DNA of 64,000 nucleotides from Candidatus Rifleibacteriota bacterium (GCA_015232575.1 JADFZL010000005.1:1-64000); one strand, 5' to 3'; shown: positions 26,969-36,124, numbered from the stretch's first letter. The notes: generated from the letters alone by a model not told the origin. Numbers and translations are program-made.

Positions 26969-29246
26969 AAAAACTTCCAAAAGTGGCTCATTAGCGAATA
27001 TCAGAGCCCAGAAAGCACGATTGCGCGAAGCGGAATTGCTTCTTGATATATCATGTAAGATGTCAGCCATGGATTCTCTCGACTCAGTGCTGAAAGTTCT
27101 TGTGGAAATGGCCACATCAGAACTGAATGCAGAACGCGGCACGCTGTTTCTCAACGACCCGAACACCCGCGAGTTGTACTCGCGTGTAGCGATGGGTAAT
27201 TTCATGCGTGAAATCCGCATTCTCAACAACAACGGAATTGCCGGCTTCGTTTTCAATAAGGGAGAGGGGCTTATTGTTCCGGATGCCTACGCTGACCCTA
27301 GATTCAACAGGCATGTAGACGAGCAGACTGGCTTCGTTACCCGCAACATTCTGTGTGTGCCGATCAAAACGGCAAAAGGTGAAACCATCGCCGTAGCGCA
27401 AATTCTGAACAAGAAAAAAGGGAACTTCAATCGCAAAGACTTGCGATTATTCCAGGCAATGATGGAGCAGGGCTCACTGGCTTTGCAGAGCCTTCAATTT
27501 ATCGAGCGAATGGAAAACATTCGTAAACAGGAATTGGAATTCATTAATATCGTTTCAGAAATGACCTCCGATATCAAGCTGGGCTCGCTTCTTCAGAAGG
27601 TTATGGGCGAGGCAACCCGCATGCTGAACGCTGAACGCTCGACACTATTTCTGCACGACGAGAAGACAGACGAATTGTGGTCAGAAGTTGGACAAGGACT
27701 GGCATCCGCTCAGATTCGGCTTCCCAGCCATGTCGGAATTGCAGGCGCAGTTTTCAAATCAAGTAAGACTATCAATATTCCTTATGCTTATGCTGACCTG
27801 CGTTTCAACCCATCTTTTGACAAGAAAACCGGATTTTTCACGCGTTCAATTCTGTGCGTGCCGGTTGTTAATAAATCCGGACGTACAATAGGTGTTACCC
27901 AGGTTCTTAACAAACGCGGAGGGCCGTTTTCTCAGGAAGATGAAGCCCGATTGCGTGCTTTCACCGCTCAGGTGTCGATTGCACTTGAAAACGCAAAGCT
28001 GTTTGCCGACGTTCAGGCGATGAAGAATTACAATGAAGCAATGCTTGAATCAATGTCCAACGGCCTTATAACTCTTGACGCCAACGGAAAGATAGTTACC
28101 TGCAACGCAGCCTGTTCGCGTATTCTGAAATTACCGGCAACTGCTATTCTGAATAAAAAAGATTCCGAATTTTTCTCAGGTGAAAACGAATGGGTGCTTG
28201 AAAAGCTTCGCCTGGTCACGGAAACCGGAAAACCGCAGACCTCTGTGGATGCTCCTTTGAAGGCTGGCGAGGAAAAATTGTCATTGAATTTGACTGTACA
28301 ACCTTTGTTTAATATCGACCAGAAACGTATCGGATCAATGATTATTATCGAGGATATCAGCCATGAGAAACGCCTGAAATCAACCATGTCCAGGTACATG
28401 GACCCGTCTATAGCTGACCGTCTACTGGCTACCGGCGCGGAACTCCTGGGCGGAGTAAATGTCGAAAGTACAGTTTTATTCTCCGACATCCGCGGATTTA
28501 CAACGCTGACCGAGCAACTGGGAGCGCCTGGTACCGTGGCATTATTGAACGAGTATTTTTCGCTTATGGTTGATTGCATCCAGCAGGAGAGCGGGATGCT
28601 CGACAAGTTCATAGGTGATGCCATTATGGCTGCATTCGGAATACCAGTTTCCCACGAGGATGATGCCGACCGTGCGGTGCGGGCTTCAATCGCCATGATG
28701 GTGACTCTCAACAAGTGGAACCGTCAACGCGCCTCCGAAGGGCGGCTTCCAGTTAACATCGGCATTGGTCTGAATACCGATATCGTCGTATCAGGCAACA
28801 TTGGCTCAGCAAAACGAATGGATTTCACCATCATCGGCGACGGCGTGAATCTGGCTTCTCGCCTTGAATCAGCATGCAAACAGTACGGTGCCAAAATTCT
28901 CATAAGCGAATTTACTCTTCGTAAACTGAAAGGTACTTACCGGCAACGTGAGATCGATCTGGTCGTGGTTAAAGGAAAAACCCAGCCCGTAGCAATTCAC
29001 GAGATACTTGCTTATCACACCCCGGAAAGTTTTCCCGGGCTTGGAGAATTGCTGGGAGTTTTTAAGGACGGCCTTGCCGCTTACCGCGCCCGAAAATGGG
29101 ATGCTGCAATTCGCGCGTTCAACAATTGTCTCGCCATAAATCCAAACGATAAGCCCAGCAAACTCTACATAGATCGCGCCAACTTCCTTAAGCAGAATCC
29201 ACCATCCGAAGACTGGTCAGGCGTATGGGTCATGGAGTCAAAATAA
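26958..29246 (+). CDS. Class III adenylate cyclase with two GAF domains, a PAS domain and a C-terminal TPR-like tail
   Basis: The 762-residue protein starts at ATG 26958 (MENKKTSKSG), inside the end of the upstream gene; earlier in-frame codons would give a long basic tail out of keeping with the family. Two GAF domains (about residues 40-190 and 215-365) each carry RGTLFL/RSTLFL and RNILCVP/RSILCVP core strands. A PAS domain follows (about 375-490; MLESMSNGLITLDANGKIVTCN). The cyclase domain is about 500-690: LFSDIRGFT and DKFIGDAIMAAF give the two metal-binding Asp, the Lys of DKFIGD and the Asp of MDFTIIGD specify adenine, and VNLASRLES supplies the transition-state Asn and Arg. Every key residue is present, so it should make cAMP. 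The tail (GLAAYRARKWDAAIRAFNNCLAINPND) is one TPR-like unit. It is cytosolic; the GAF/PAS ligands are unknown. Confidence 0.9.
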   Translation: MENKKTSKSGSLANIRAQKARLREAELLLDISCKMSAMDSLDSVLKVLVEMATSELNAERGTLFLNDPNTRELYSRVAMGNFMREIRILNNNGIAGFVFNKGEGLIVPDAYADPRFNRHVDEQTGFVTRNILCVPIKTAKGETIAVAQILNKKKGNFNRKDLRLFQAMMEQGSLALQSLQFIERMENIRKQELEFINIVSEMTSDIKLGSLLQKVMGEATRMLNAERSTLFLHDEKTDELWSEVGQGLASAQIRLPSHVGIAGAVFKSSKTINIPYAYADLRFNPSFDKKTGFFTRSILCVPVVNKSGRTIGVTQVLNKRGGPFSQEDEARLRAFTAQVSIALENAKLFADVQAMKNYNEAMLESMSNGLITLDANGKIVTCNAACSRILKLPATAILNKKDSEFFSGENEWVLEKLRLVTETGKPQTSVDAPLKAGEEKLSLNLTVQPLFNIDQKRIGSMIIIEDISHEKRLKSTMSRYMDPSIADRLLATGAELLGGVNVESTVLFSDIRGFTTLTEQLGAPGTVALLNEYFSLMVDCIQQESGMLDKFIGDAIMAAFGIPVSHEDDADRAVRASIAMMVTLNKWNRQRASEGRLPVNIGIGLNTDIVVSGNIGSAKRMDFTIIGDGVNLASRLESACKQYGAKILISEFTLRKLKGTYRQREIDLVVVKGKTQPVAIHEILAYHTPESFPGLGELLGVFKDGLAAYRARKWDAAIRAFNNCLAINPNDKPSKLYIDRANFLKQNPPSEDWSGVWVMESK

Positions 29247-29256
29247 AATCTCCCTC

Positions 29257-29285
29257 TTGTCGTTTTCTAAAAAAGTAGTTAGAAT
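29257..29285 (+). promoter_or_regulatory. Sigma-70 type promoter for the endonuclease I gene
   Basis: TTGTCG at 29257-29262, a 17-base spacer and TAGAAT at 29280-29285 lie 32 bases before the chosen ATG at 29318. Confidence 0.45.
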
Positions 29286-29317
29286 TATAAGACTTGGAAA
29301 TGAGAATGGAGAAAAAA

Positions 29318-30382
29318 ATGAAGCGGAATAATTCGGTTTTTTCGCAAGGTCTTTTTTTTCTGGTGATTGGTTTCACAATGGTATTTATTCCTGTTTCGCA
29401 TGCTGCAGCTCCTGCTCAGGATTCGAAACTGATAATTTCTGACCAGGTTGCTGAGAAAGATCTTTATGATATTATTTCCCGGCAGATTGATACTCTTGAG
29501 CTTCGATACCCAAAGGAACAGGCCTGTTTTTTCAAAATCAGAGAGGCTGTTAAATTGCTTTTGCCGCAGAACAGAAACTCTGTGAATTCCCTGGAAGATG
29601 TTTTTCTCAGCTTTTGTTCCCACCTCGAAGCCTTTGATAATCGTTACTCCGATGTTCACGCTGCAAGACTGGAAATCGAATCTGCTGCTGAAACACTTCT
29701 GCGGAAGGCTCAAATTGCTGCTTCCAGCAAACGTGCCCGCCCAAAAACAGGCTCAAGAAGGCCCGGAGCAGATCTCTATTCTGTTTGTTCAAGTTTGAAA
29801 GACGAAGCTCTTTCTGAAGAACTTATTCGTATTTGTGGAAATCAGGTTCCCCTTGGCTACAAAGGTGCTCGAACCGTAATATTTGAGACTCTCGATAATC
29901 ACGATGGTATGGTAGAATGTATTTATACAGGCCGGAAAATTCAGACCAACCAGGAGCCCGACTCAAGTGATATGAATGTCGAACATTCGTGGCCGCAATC
30001 TCTGGGTGCTGTTGGAATTGCAAAATGTGACCTGCATCACCTGTTTCCAACCGATTCGAAAGCTAACAGCAAACGCAGCAGTTTCCCTTTCGGAATGGTT
30101 GATAAGCCGATATGGGAAGAAGGTGAAAGCCAGTTCGACGGTTCGAAGTTTGAAATTCGTCCATGTCAGCGCGGAAATACAGCACGCGGCATGTTTTACT
30201 TCTCTATTCGCTATAACAAGCGAATTCCAAACAATGAAGAAGCCGTTTTGCGTCAGTGGTTCAAGGAAGATCCCGTAGATGCAACCGAAAAGGCTCGCAA
30301 CGACGCAATCGAAAAAATTCAGCACAATCGCAATCCGTTTATCGACCACCCGGAATTCGTAGATCAGATCAAGGATTTTTAG
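29318..30382 (+). CDS. Secreted endonuclease I family (EndA/NucM-like) nuclease
   Basis: The chosen start (ATG 29318) follows GGAG with a 6-base gap and begins MKRNNSVFSQGLFFLVIGFT, a signal peptide with probable cleavage after SHA; an earlier in-frame TTG is less likely. The 354-residue protein has a helical N-terminal region (to about 150) and a C-terminal endonuclease I domain (PF04231, beta-beta-alpha metal fold). That domain shows IYTGRKI, MNVEHSWPQS with the catalytic His, CDLHHLFPTDSKANSKRSS, and FEIRPCQRGNTARGMFYFSIRY. These enzymes cut DNA and RNA non-specifically with Mg2+ in the periplasm or outside the cell, for nutrient scavenging or DNA degradation. The gene is monocistronic. 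Confidence 0.88.
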   Translation: MKRNNSVFSQGLFFLVIGFTMVFIPVSHAAAPAQDSKLIISDQVAEKDLYDIISRQIDTLELRYPKEQACFFKIREAVKLLLPQNRNSVNSLEDVFLSFCSHLEAFDNRYSDVHAARLEIESAAETLLRKAQIAASSKRARPKTGSRRPGADLYSVCSSLKDEALSEELIRICGNQVPLGYKGARTVIFETLDNHDGMVECIYTGRKIQTNQEPDSSDMNVEHSWPQSLGAVGIAKCDLHHLFPTDSKANSKRSSFPFGMVDKPIWEEGESQFDGSKFEIRPCQRGNTARGMFYFSIRYNKRIPNNEEAVLRQWFKEDPVDATEKARNDAIEKIQHNRNPFIDHPEFVDQIKDF

Positions 30383-30433
30383 TATCTACTCAATAATTCG
30401 GGGAAACGACCACCTCATAAATCTAAACCCTGC

Positions 30434-30462
30434 GGAGATCTCTCACTTCGTTCGAGATGACA
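30434..30462. repeat. Dispersed palindromic repeat (REP-like), copy 2, inverted
   Basis: GGAGATCTCTCACTTCGTTC followed by GAGATGACA is the reverse complement of the copies at 8440 and 42009. It lies just after the endonuclease I gene. Confidence 0.7.
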
Positions 30463-30573
30463 TGGTAATAAGTAGTTTCAATTCAAAAGTTGTCCCTGAT
30501 TATTGAGAAGATACATATTTTACCACGAATTATTGGGTGGAACCGTTATTTGATGTAATAGTTCATAATTTGC

Positions 30574-30669
30574 TGTCATCTCGACCAAAGGGAGAGATCT
30601 CCGAATGGTCGGCATAATTGTTATAATAATTTTAAAAAAACGTGATTTTTCCCTTCGGTCGAAATGACA
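30574..30669. repeat. Dispersed palindromic repeat (REP-like), copy 3: a facing pair
   Basis: One half (30574-30602, TGTCATCTCGACCAAAGGGA then GAGATCTCC) faces a second half in opposite orientation (30644-30669, ending CCTTCGGTCGAAATGACA). The pair could fold as a cruciform or RNA hairpin. It sits between the convergent endonuclease I and aroC genes, where it might also help terminate transcription. Confidence 0.65.
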
Positions 30670-30750
30670 TAACAGAGTATTCTTTGTAGAATATACATCA
30701 AACAACGGTAATACCCGAATTATTGAGGTGGTACGATTTTCAATTACTTT

Positions 30751-31791
30751 TCAGGATTCCGGTTGAAGTTTTGTTGTTGGAATTATGCCGCTGAGCATCA
30801 GATGGTCAACTAGTACAAAAGCTGTCATTGATTCTGCGACTGGAGGGATTCTCGGGACGAAATTCATGTCGAATCGTCCGGAATATTTCACTGTTTTCTG
30901 CTTCTTTTCACGAATATCTACCGTTTTCTGCGGAATGAGAACAGTTGGGGTCGGCTTAACTGAAAGCTTTATCGTCAGATCATCTCCGGTTGATATTCCT
31001 CCGAGAATTCCGCCGCAACTGTTTGTTTCTGTAAAAATTTCTCCGTCTTTGTCAATATCGAAGCTGTCATTCAACTCGCTGCCTTTCATTGCTGAAACTT
31101 CTGTTCCGACGCCGAACTGAACGGCTTTTATACCGCCAATGGAAAACATTGCAGAAGAAAGATCAGCGTGCAGCTTTGCAAAAACCGGGCTGCCAGTACC
31201 GGCAGGTAATCCGCTTATTATAAGTTCAACCGCTCCGCCCGTTGAATCGCCGGTTTTTCCGATTTCAAGAGCTTTATCGCGGGCATTCTCCATCGATTTG
31301 GCATCAGTAACTTCTATTCCGGCCATTTCGATTATTCGGCTTTTAATTGAAACTCCGAACTTTTCGAGAATTTTCAGGGCAATTGCTCCAGCTGCCAGTC
31401 TGGCAATGCATTCCCGCCCCGAAGCTCTTGATCCGCCACGCCAGTCGGTGTGTCCAAAGCGTTTCAGCCACGTATAATCAGCATGGCCTGGCCTGAGAGT
31501 ATCTCTTCCGCCGGAGTATGATTCGGGTCTTGCGTCGTTGTTCCAGATTATGATTGAAATCGGTGTTCCAATAGTCATCCCGTCGAACACTCCGGAAAGT
31601 ATCTGAAACCGGTTTTTTTCCCCTCTTGGAGTACCAAGTTCCTGATCTGGTACATCAAGTTTAAGGCGGTTGAAAATATCATTGTCATCAACCGGCAATC
31701 GCGCCGGACAGCCATCTATTACTACGCCAAGCGCCGGACCATGCGACTCGCCCCACGTTGTAATCCGAAAAACCCGTCCAAAAGAATTCAT
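30751..31791 (-). CDS. aroC: Chorismate synthase
   Basis: This 346-residue enzyme makes chorismate from 5-enolpyruvylshikimate-3-phosphate with reduced FMN, the last step of the shikimate pathway (cytosol). Family signatures: the N-terminal SFGRVFRITTWGESHGPALG with the GESHG motif, DTLRPGHADYTWLKRFGHTDWRGG in altered form, the RASGRE loop, CGGILGGISTGDDL, and the C-terminal DMNFVPRIPPVAESM. Length is normal. It is the last gene of the heme operon: hemL ends with TAA and the aroC ATG begins one base later, so the two are translationally coupled. Confidence 0.95.
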   Translation of the reverse strand: MNSFGRVFRITTWGESHGPALGVVIDGCPARLPVDDNDIFNRLKLDVPDQELGTPRGEKNRFQILSGVFDGMTIGTPISIIIWNNDARPESYSGGRDTLRPGHADYTWLKRFGHTDWRGGSRASGRECIARLAAGAIALKILEKFGVSIKSRIIEMAGIEVTDAKSMENARDKALEIGKTGDSTGGAVELIISGLPAGTGSPVFAKLHADLSSAMFSIGGIKAVQFGVGTEVSAMKGSELNDSFDIDKDGEIFTETNSCGGILGGISTGDDLTIKLSVKPTPTVLIPQKTVDIREKKQKTVKYSGRFDMNFVPRIPPVAESMTAFVLVDHLMLSGIIPTTKLQPES

Positions 31792-31792
31792 A

Positions 31793-33100
31793 TTATGAGT
31801 GTGTATGCGCCTTTATTTCGTCGAAAGTTTTTTCTGCGGCCTGAATTGTGCGATCAATTTCTTCCTGCTTGTGAGTTCCTGAAACAAATGCTGCTTCAAA
31901 CTGCGATGGCGGCAGGTAAATTCCGTGTGACAGCATTCCCCTGAACCATTTTGCAAACTTTACGGTGTCAGATTTTTTTGCGTCTGAAAAATTTCTGACC
32001 TGATCTTTCGTGAAAAATAGTGTAAACATAGAACCTGAACGGTTAAGAGTAAGATCAAATCCTCTGTTTCTGCCCGCTTTCAAAAGTGATTCAGAAAGCT
32101 TTTCAGTAGTTGCAAGCAGGTTTGTGTAAAAATCAGGGTTATCGGCCAACTTCTTGAGAGCGGCAGTTCCAGCCGCCACTGCTATCGGGTTTCCCGATAG
32201 TGTGCCTGCCTGGTAAACGGGGCCGTCAGGAGCGATTCTGTTCATGATTTCGCGTTTTCCACCGTAGACTGCAAGAGGCAGTCCTCCGCCGACTACTTTT
32301 CCGAGGCATGTCAGGTCAGGCTCAATGCAAGCAAGCGTCTGAACACCTCCAAAACAGCTTCTGAAGCCGGTCATTACTTCATCGAAAATAAGAAGAGAGC
32401 CGTCTTCAAGTGTTTTTTCACGAATCATTTTAAGAAAGCCTTCAACTGGTTCGACAACTCCCATGTTTCCGCAGACCGGCTCAAGAATAACTGCTGCGAT
32501 ATGTCCACGGTGGGTTTTGAATGCCATGTCAAAAGCTTCGAAGTCATTAAATGGAATTGAAATAGTACAAGATGCAGTCTGAGGTGTAACTCCCGGACAA
32601 TCTGGAATCCCTAACGTTGCAACACCTGATCCGGCAGATACCAGCAGTGAATCAGCATGTCCGTGATAACATCCCTCAAATTTAAGAATCAGAGTTCTGT
32701 TTGTATATCCGCGTGCAAGCCGTACAGCAGACATTGTTGCTTCCGTTCCCGATGACACAAAACGCATTTTTTCAATCGCGGGAAATGCTTTTACAATCAA
32801 TTCAGCAAGTTGTGTTTCAGCAACTGTCGGAGCGCCGAATGAAGTGCCTTTCTCCGCAGCAGAAGTAATTGCTGAAATGATGTCTTTGTCTGCATGTCCA
32901 AGAATGAGCGGACCCCATGAGCCTACATAATCAACATAATGGTGCCCTTCAACATCGGTAATGCAGGGCCCCTTTCCGCTTACTATAAATGGCGGAACAC
33001 CGCCAACCGCTTTAAAGGCTCTTACAGGGCTGTTTACTCCGCCCGGAAAATATTTTCTTGATTCATCAAGTGCACTCTGATTCGTAATGGATGAAATCAT
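31793..33100 (-). CDS. hemL: Glutamate-1-semialdehyde 2,1-aminomutase
   Basis: This 435-residue PLP enzyme converts glutamate-1-semialdehyde to 5-aminolevulinate (C5 route). It shows the family opening FPGGVNSPVRAFKAVGG, FVSSGTEATMSAVRLARG, FEGCYHGHADSLLV, LIFDEVMTGFR with the PLP-pairing Asp, and the Schiff-base Lys268 in CLGKVVGGGLP. The C-terminal IYLPPSQFEAAFVSGTH is also typical. Length matches the family. It lies between ahbB (3-base gap) and aroC (1-base gap) in an operon. hemA for glutamyl-tRNA reductase is not in the window and must be elsewhere. Confidence 0.95.
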   Translation of the reverse strand: MISSITNQSALDESRKYFPGGVNSPVRAFKAVGGVPPFIVSGKGPCITDVEGHHYVDYVGSWGPLILGHADKDIISAITSAAEKGTSFGAPTVAETQLAELIVKAFPAIEKMRFVSSGTEATMSAVRLARGYTNRTLILKFEGCYHGHADSLLVSAGSGVATLGIPDCPGVTPQTASCTISIPFNDFEAFDMAFKTHRGHIAAVILEPVCGNMGVVEPVEGFLKMIREKTLEDGSLLIFDEVMTGFRSCFGGVQTLACIEPDLTCLGKVVGGGLPLAVYGGKREIMNRIAPDGPVYQAGTLSGNPIAVAAGTAALKKLADNPDFYTNLLATTEKLSESLLKAGRNRGFDLTLNRSGSMFTLFFTKDQVRNFSDAKKSDTVKFAKWFRGMLSHGIYLPPSQFEAAFVSGTHKQEEIDRTIQAAEKTFDEIKAHTHS

Positions 33101-33103
33101 TTT

Positions 33104-33586
33104 TCAATTCTTTCCCGTTTCTTCAGTGTTATTGTACATAGTTGTTTTTTTCAATCGCTTAACAGTTTTATAAACTTTATACTCTTTTAAAGAGAATTTT
33201 TCGCTGTATTTTTGAATAAATTCATCAAGATGATCATCATTTTTTCCATGTATCATTGTAAAGAGGTTGTATGGCCACTCTGGCGGAACTTCACGTTCGT
33301 AGCAGTGTGTTATTTCAGAAAGAGCAGAAAAAGCCTGTCCGATTTCCTCAATTCTATCTCCGGAAACTTTCCAGCAGACTAAAGCTGCCGAATTATAGCC
33401 CATTCCGGTAGGTTCAATTGAAACTCCCATATACCTTATAAAACCTGTTTTAATAAGCGCTTCAATACGGGAAATGACTTCACCTTCATCGACACCGAGT
33501 TCTTTCGAAATTCGCAGAAATGGACGTCTTTCAAGTTTGATTTCCTGTTTGAGAATATTAATAAGATTCTGATTATCTTTTTCCAT
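33104..33586 (-). CDS. ahbB: Siroheme decarboxylase subunit, AhbB-like (Lrp/AsnC fold)
   Basis: This 160-residue protein has an AsnC-type helix-turn-helix (residues about 5-55, ending IEALIKTGFIRYMGVSIEP) and a RAM-like ligand domain. The CYERE...PEWPYNLFTMIHG segment is characteristic of AhbB. With AhbA it removes the C12 and C18 acetate carboxyls of siroheme to give 12,18-didecarboxysiroheme, the first step of the alternative heme pathway. The HTH fold is a relic of the regulator family. It lies 11 bases after ahbA in the operon, with its own GGAGAG ribosome site in the gap. Confidence 0.85.
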   Translation of the reverse strand: MEKDNQNLINILKQEIKLERRPFLRISKELGVDEGEVISRIEALIKTGFIRYMGVSIEPTGMGYNSAALVCWKVSGDRIEEIGQAFSALSEITHCYEREVPPEWPYNLFTMIHGKNDDHLDEFIQKYSEKFSLKEYKVYKTVKRLKKTTMYNNTEETGKN

Positions 33587-33597
33587 CGAACTCTCCT

Positions 33598-34041
33598 TTA
33601 ATCAAGGTTAATCCTGACCTTGAATACTTTCTTTGTCGGGAAAAGAAGCATTCTGGAATTTTTAGAAATTTCCCGGATATCACTCAATATTTTTTCCTGA
33701 AGTTCTTTTGATTCTGTTACAAGAGTAAACCATAAGTTCGGAGAGCCATCTCTGAGGTAATTGTGGGAAATCTCAGGAATTTTTTCTATATGTGCAGAAA
33801 GCGTGTCTACCATTTCCGGCGAAACGTCCATTCCGGCAAGTACGCCTATTTTTCCAAGTTTTCCATGATCAAAAAAAGCTCCGAGACGTCTTATTACTCC
33901 AGATTGTTTCATCGATGCAAGCCTTGAAATTACAGACATTTCATCGATCCAGAGCATGTCTCCAATGCTTTTAAAGGGTTCCGGATCAAGCGGAAGACCA
34001 TTCTTTAACATCCTGATTATTTCGTGATCCTTTTCGTCCAT
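33598..34041 (-). CDS. ahbA: Siroheme decarboxylase subunit, AhbA-like (Lrp/AsnC fold)
   Basis: The start is ATG 34041 (MDEKDHEIIRML): an AAAGGA site sits 7-8 bases upstream, whereas a further upstream start would place that site inside the gene. The 147-residue product has an AsnC-like HTH (MSVISRLASMKQSGVIRRLGAFFDH) and the AhbA landmark HNYLRDGSPNLWFTLV, with His in the position ascribed to siroheme binding/catalysis. It forms the decarboxylase with AhbB. The gene lies between ahbD and ahbB in the operon. Confidence 0.85.
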   Translation of the reverse strand: MDEKDHEIIRMLKNGLPLDPEPFKSIGDMLWIDEMSVISRLASMKQSGVIRRLGAFFDHGKLGKIGVLAGMDVSPEMVDTLSAHIEKIPEISHNYLRDGSPNLWFTLVTESKELQEKILSDIREISKNSRMLLFPTKKVFKVRINLD

Positions 34042-34064
34042 ATTCATATCCTTTCCCGGAAAAA

Positions 34065-35081
34065 TTATTTGCCACTCAAATACTGGCAATCCGGATCAGA
34101 AGCAAAAATGTTACCTCCACCTGCAAAAGCCTTTGCTCTGCATCCGCCGCATACCGTTTTGTAACCGCAAACTCCGCAATTGCCCTCAAGCAGCTCAACC
34201 TTTCTCAACGATTTCAGTATTTCAGACGAAGTGTATATTTCATCAAAAGGCAACTCACGCACATTTCCGGCGACAATATCAAAATACCCGCAAGGCTTCA
34301 CTTCACCTGTTGATGAGATAAAGATAAAGCCATTTCCTGCCATACAGCTCCGCCCGCGAACTTTATTGCCAGCATCCGATTGCATAAGAACTCTCGAATA
34401 CTGCGGAGCACATGTTACCTTTATCGGTATTTTTACATCTTTTATTGCAATCTCTGCCAGCCATTTTAATACTTTTTCTGTCTGTTGGGAAGAAATTTTC
34501 AGAGAATCGTTTCCACAGGCTCTTCCAGTTGGAACGGTGAAAAAAACATGCCACGAATCGGCGCCCCATTCGATTACTTTCTCAAGCATGAGGTTCAGCT
34601 TGTCCCAGTTGTGCGGCAGGACAGTTGTATTTACCTGAAAATCAATTCCGCGTTGTCTGATTCGCCTGAAAGCATCTACAGCTTCTCTGGTGGCCCCTTC
34701 CCTGCATGAGAAGTTGTCGTGAAGGTTCTCATCGTGGGAATGAATACTGAAACTGAATTTTGAAACACCGGATTTGATGAGCGAATCAAGTCTTTCTTCT
34801 GTCAGCAGAGAACCATCAGCAGTTGAAACTGCCGGAAAGTGTCCGGCTTTTACTGCTGCTGAGATAGCTTCTTCAAGATCTTTCCTGATCAACGGTTCTC
34901 CACCGCTGAAAATAATAATACATTTGCCAAGTTTGGAAGCATCAGAAAACACTTTAGAAATTTCTGGTACAGTAAGCTCATTGTTGCTTCTGTCAGCTGA
35001 AGATGATGCACGGCAATGCCTGCACGACAAAGTACATGCCCGCGTAGTTTCCCAGGCAATCACAATATCCGGTCTTTTCAT
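34065..35081 (-). CDS. ahbD: Radical SAM heme synthase, AhbD-like
   Basis: The start is ATG 35081, with AGGA six bases upstream; a GTG codon directly before it is in frame but too close to that site. The 338-residue protein has the radical-SAM cluster motif CTLSCRHC (Cys16, Cys20, Cys23) in AWETTRACTLSCRHCRASS, then IIFSGGEPL for SAM binding. The C-terminal Cys cluster (KPCGYF; CGVCGYKTVCGGCRAKAF; DPDC) binds auxiliary iron-sulfur clusters. The opening and the CGGCRAKAF tail resemble AhbD, which oxidatively decarboxylates two propionates of Fe-coproporphyrin III to give heme b, rather than AhbC, whose N terminus is longer. AhbC is not in this window. The paralogue choice is probable, not certain. 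Confidence 0.8.
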   Translation of the reverse strand: MKRPDIVIAWETTRACTLSCRHCRASSSADRSNNELTVPEISKVFSDASKLGKCIIIFSGGEPLIRKDLEEAISAAVKAGHFPAVSTADGSLLTEERLDSLIKSGVSKFSFSIHSHDENLHDNFSCREGATREAVDAFRRIRQRGIDFQVNTTVLPHNWDKLNLMLEKVIEWGADSWHVFFTVPTGRACGNDSLKISSQQTEKVLKWLAEIAIKDVKIPIKVTCAPQYSRVLMQSDAGNKVRGRSCMAGNGFIFISSTGEVKPCGYFDIVAGNVRELPFDEIYTSSEILKSLRKVELLEGNCGVCGYKTVCGGCRAKAFAGGGNIFASDPDCQYLSGK

Positions 35082-35152
35082 CACATATCCTGTCTTTTAC
35101 ACTCGCCCGCCGTTCCCGTAAGAGTGGACACTGAAATGTATTTCACATTAAA

Positions 35153-36124
35153 TCAGAGCCAGGTTGCTGCCTGCGGAGCGAAATATGACATTATCAGATC
35201 AGCTCCGGCGCGTTTAATAGAGGTCAATGTTTCAAGAATGACACTCTTTTCGTCTATCCAGCCGTTTGCGGCAGCGGCTTTTATCATGGAATATTCACCG
35301 GAAACCTGATAAGCGGCAATCGGGCATTGAAATGCATCACGCGCCATTCTTATCAGGTCAAGCGATGGAAGCGCAGGTTTAACCATCAGAATGTCTGCTC
35401 CTTCTTCGTAATCAAGGTTCAGTTCTATGAAGGCTTCCCTTGCGTTCGCAAAATCCATCTGGTATGAGCGTCTGTCGCCGAACTTCGGAGCAGAATCTGC
35501 TGCTTCTCTGAATGGTCCGTAGAATGAAGATGCAGATTTTACTGAATAGGACATTATCGGAACATCGCCGTATCCGTCTATATCCAATGCTGATCTGATT
35601 GCGGCAATTCTGCCATCCATCATATCTGATGGAGCAATGATATCAGCACCGGCTTTTGCGTGAGCAACAGCCATCTGACATAGATAGGTCAGCGTTTCAT
35701 CATTCTGTATCTTCCCTGATGCATCTGGAATTCCACAATGGCCATGATCGGTATATGCGCATAGACAAACGTCGGTGATAATAAGTGCTTTCGGAAAACG
35801 GTGTCTGAGCATGCTCACAGCCTGCGGTATTACTCCATCGGGGTCATAAGCTGACGTTCCAAATTTATCTTTGTTTTCAGGAATTCCAAAAAGAAGGAAA
35901 GAAGAAACTCCATTATTTACAGCTTCTCCGACGGCTTCTGATACCTTCTCAACGGGCCAGCGCATCTGACCGGGCATTGCATTTATTGCAGAAGGTTCAC
36001 TTATCCCTTCCTCAATGAAAATCGGATACACGAGGTTTCGGCGAAGCAGTTGCGTCTCTCTGAATGTTGTTCTGAATCTTTCATCTTTTCTTAATCTTCT
36101 CTGCCGTTTAATTGGGAAGAACAT
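35153..36124 (-). CDS. hemB: Porphobilinogen synthase (delta-aminolevulinic acid dehydratase)
   Basis: This 323-residue enzyme condenses two 5-aminolevulinate molecules to porphobilinogen. The zinc-binding cysteine motif DVCLCAYTDHGHCG (about residues 117-130) marks a zinc-dependent type. Catalytic lysines occur in SYSVKSASSFYGPFR and LMVKPALPSLD, with APSDMMDGRI and YQVSGEYSMIKAAA also conserved. Length is normal. It is the first gene of the heme operon; a 71-base gap to ahbD is the longest in the operon. A ~460-base upstream region may hold the operon promoter, which I could not pin down. Confidence 0.95.
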   Translation of the reverse strand: MFFPIKRQRRLRKDERFRTTFRETQLLRRNLVYPIFIEEGISEPSAINAMPGQMRWPVEKVSEAVGEAVNNGVSSFLLFGIPENKDKFGTSAYDPDGVIPQAVSMLRHRFPKALIITDVCLCAYTDHGHCGIPDASGKIQNDETLTYLCQMAVAHAKAGADIIAPSDMMDGRIAAIRSALDIDGYGDVPIMSYSVKSASSFYGPFREAADSAPKFGDRRSYQMDFANAREAFIELNLDYEEGADILMVKPALPSLDLIRMARDAFQCPIAAYQVSGEYSMIKAAAANGWIDEKSVILETLTSIKRAGADLIMSYFAPQAATWL

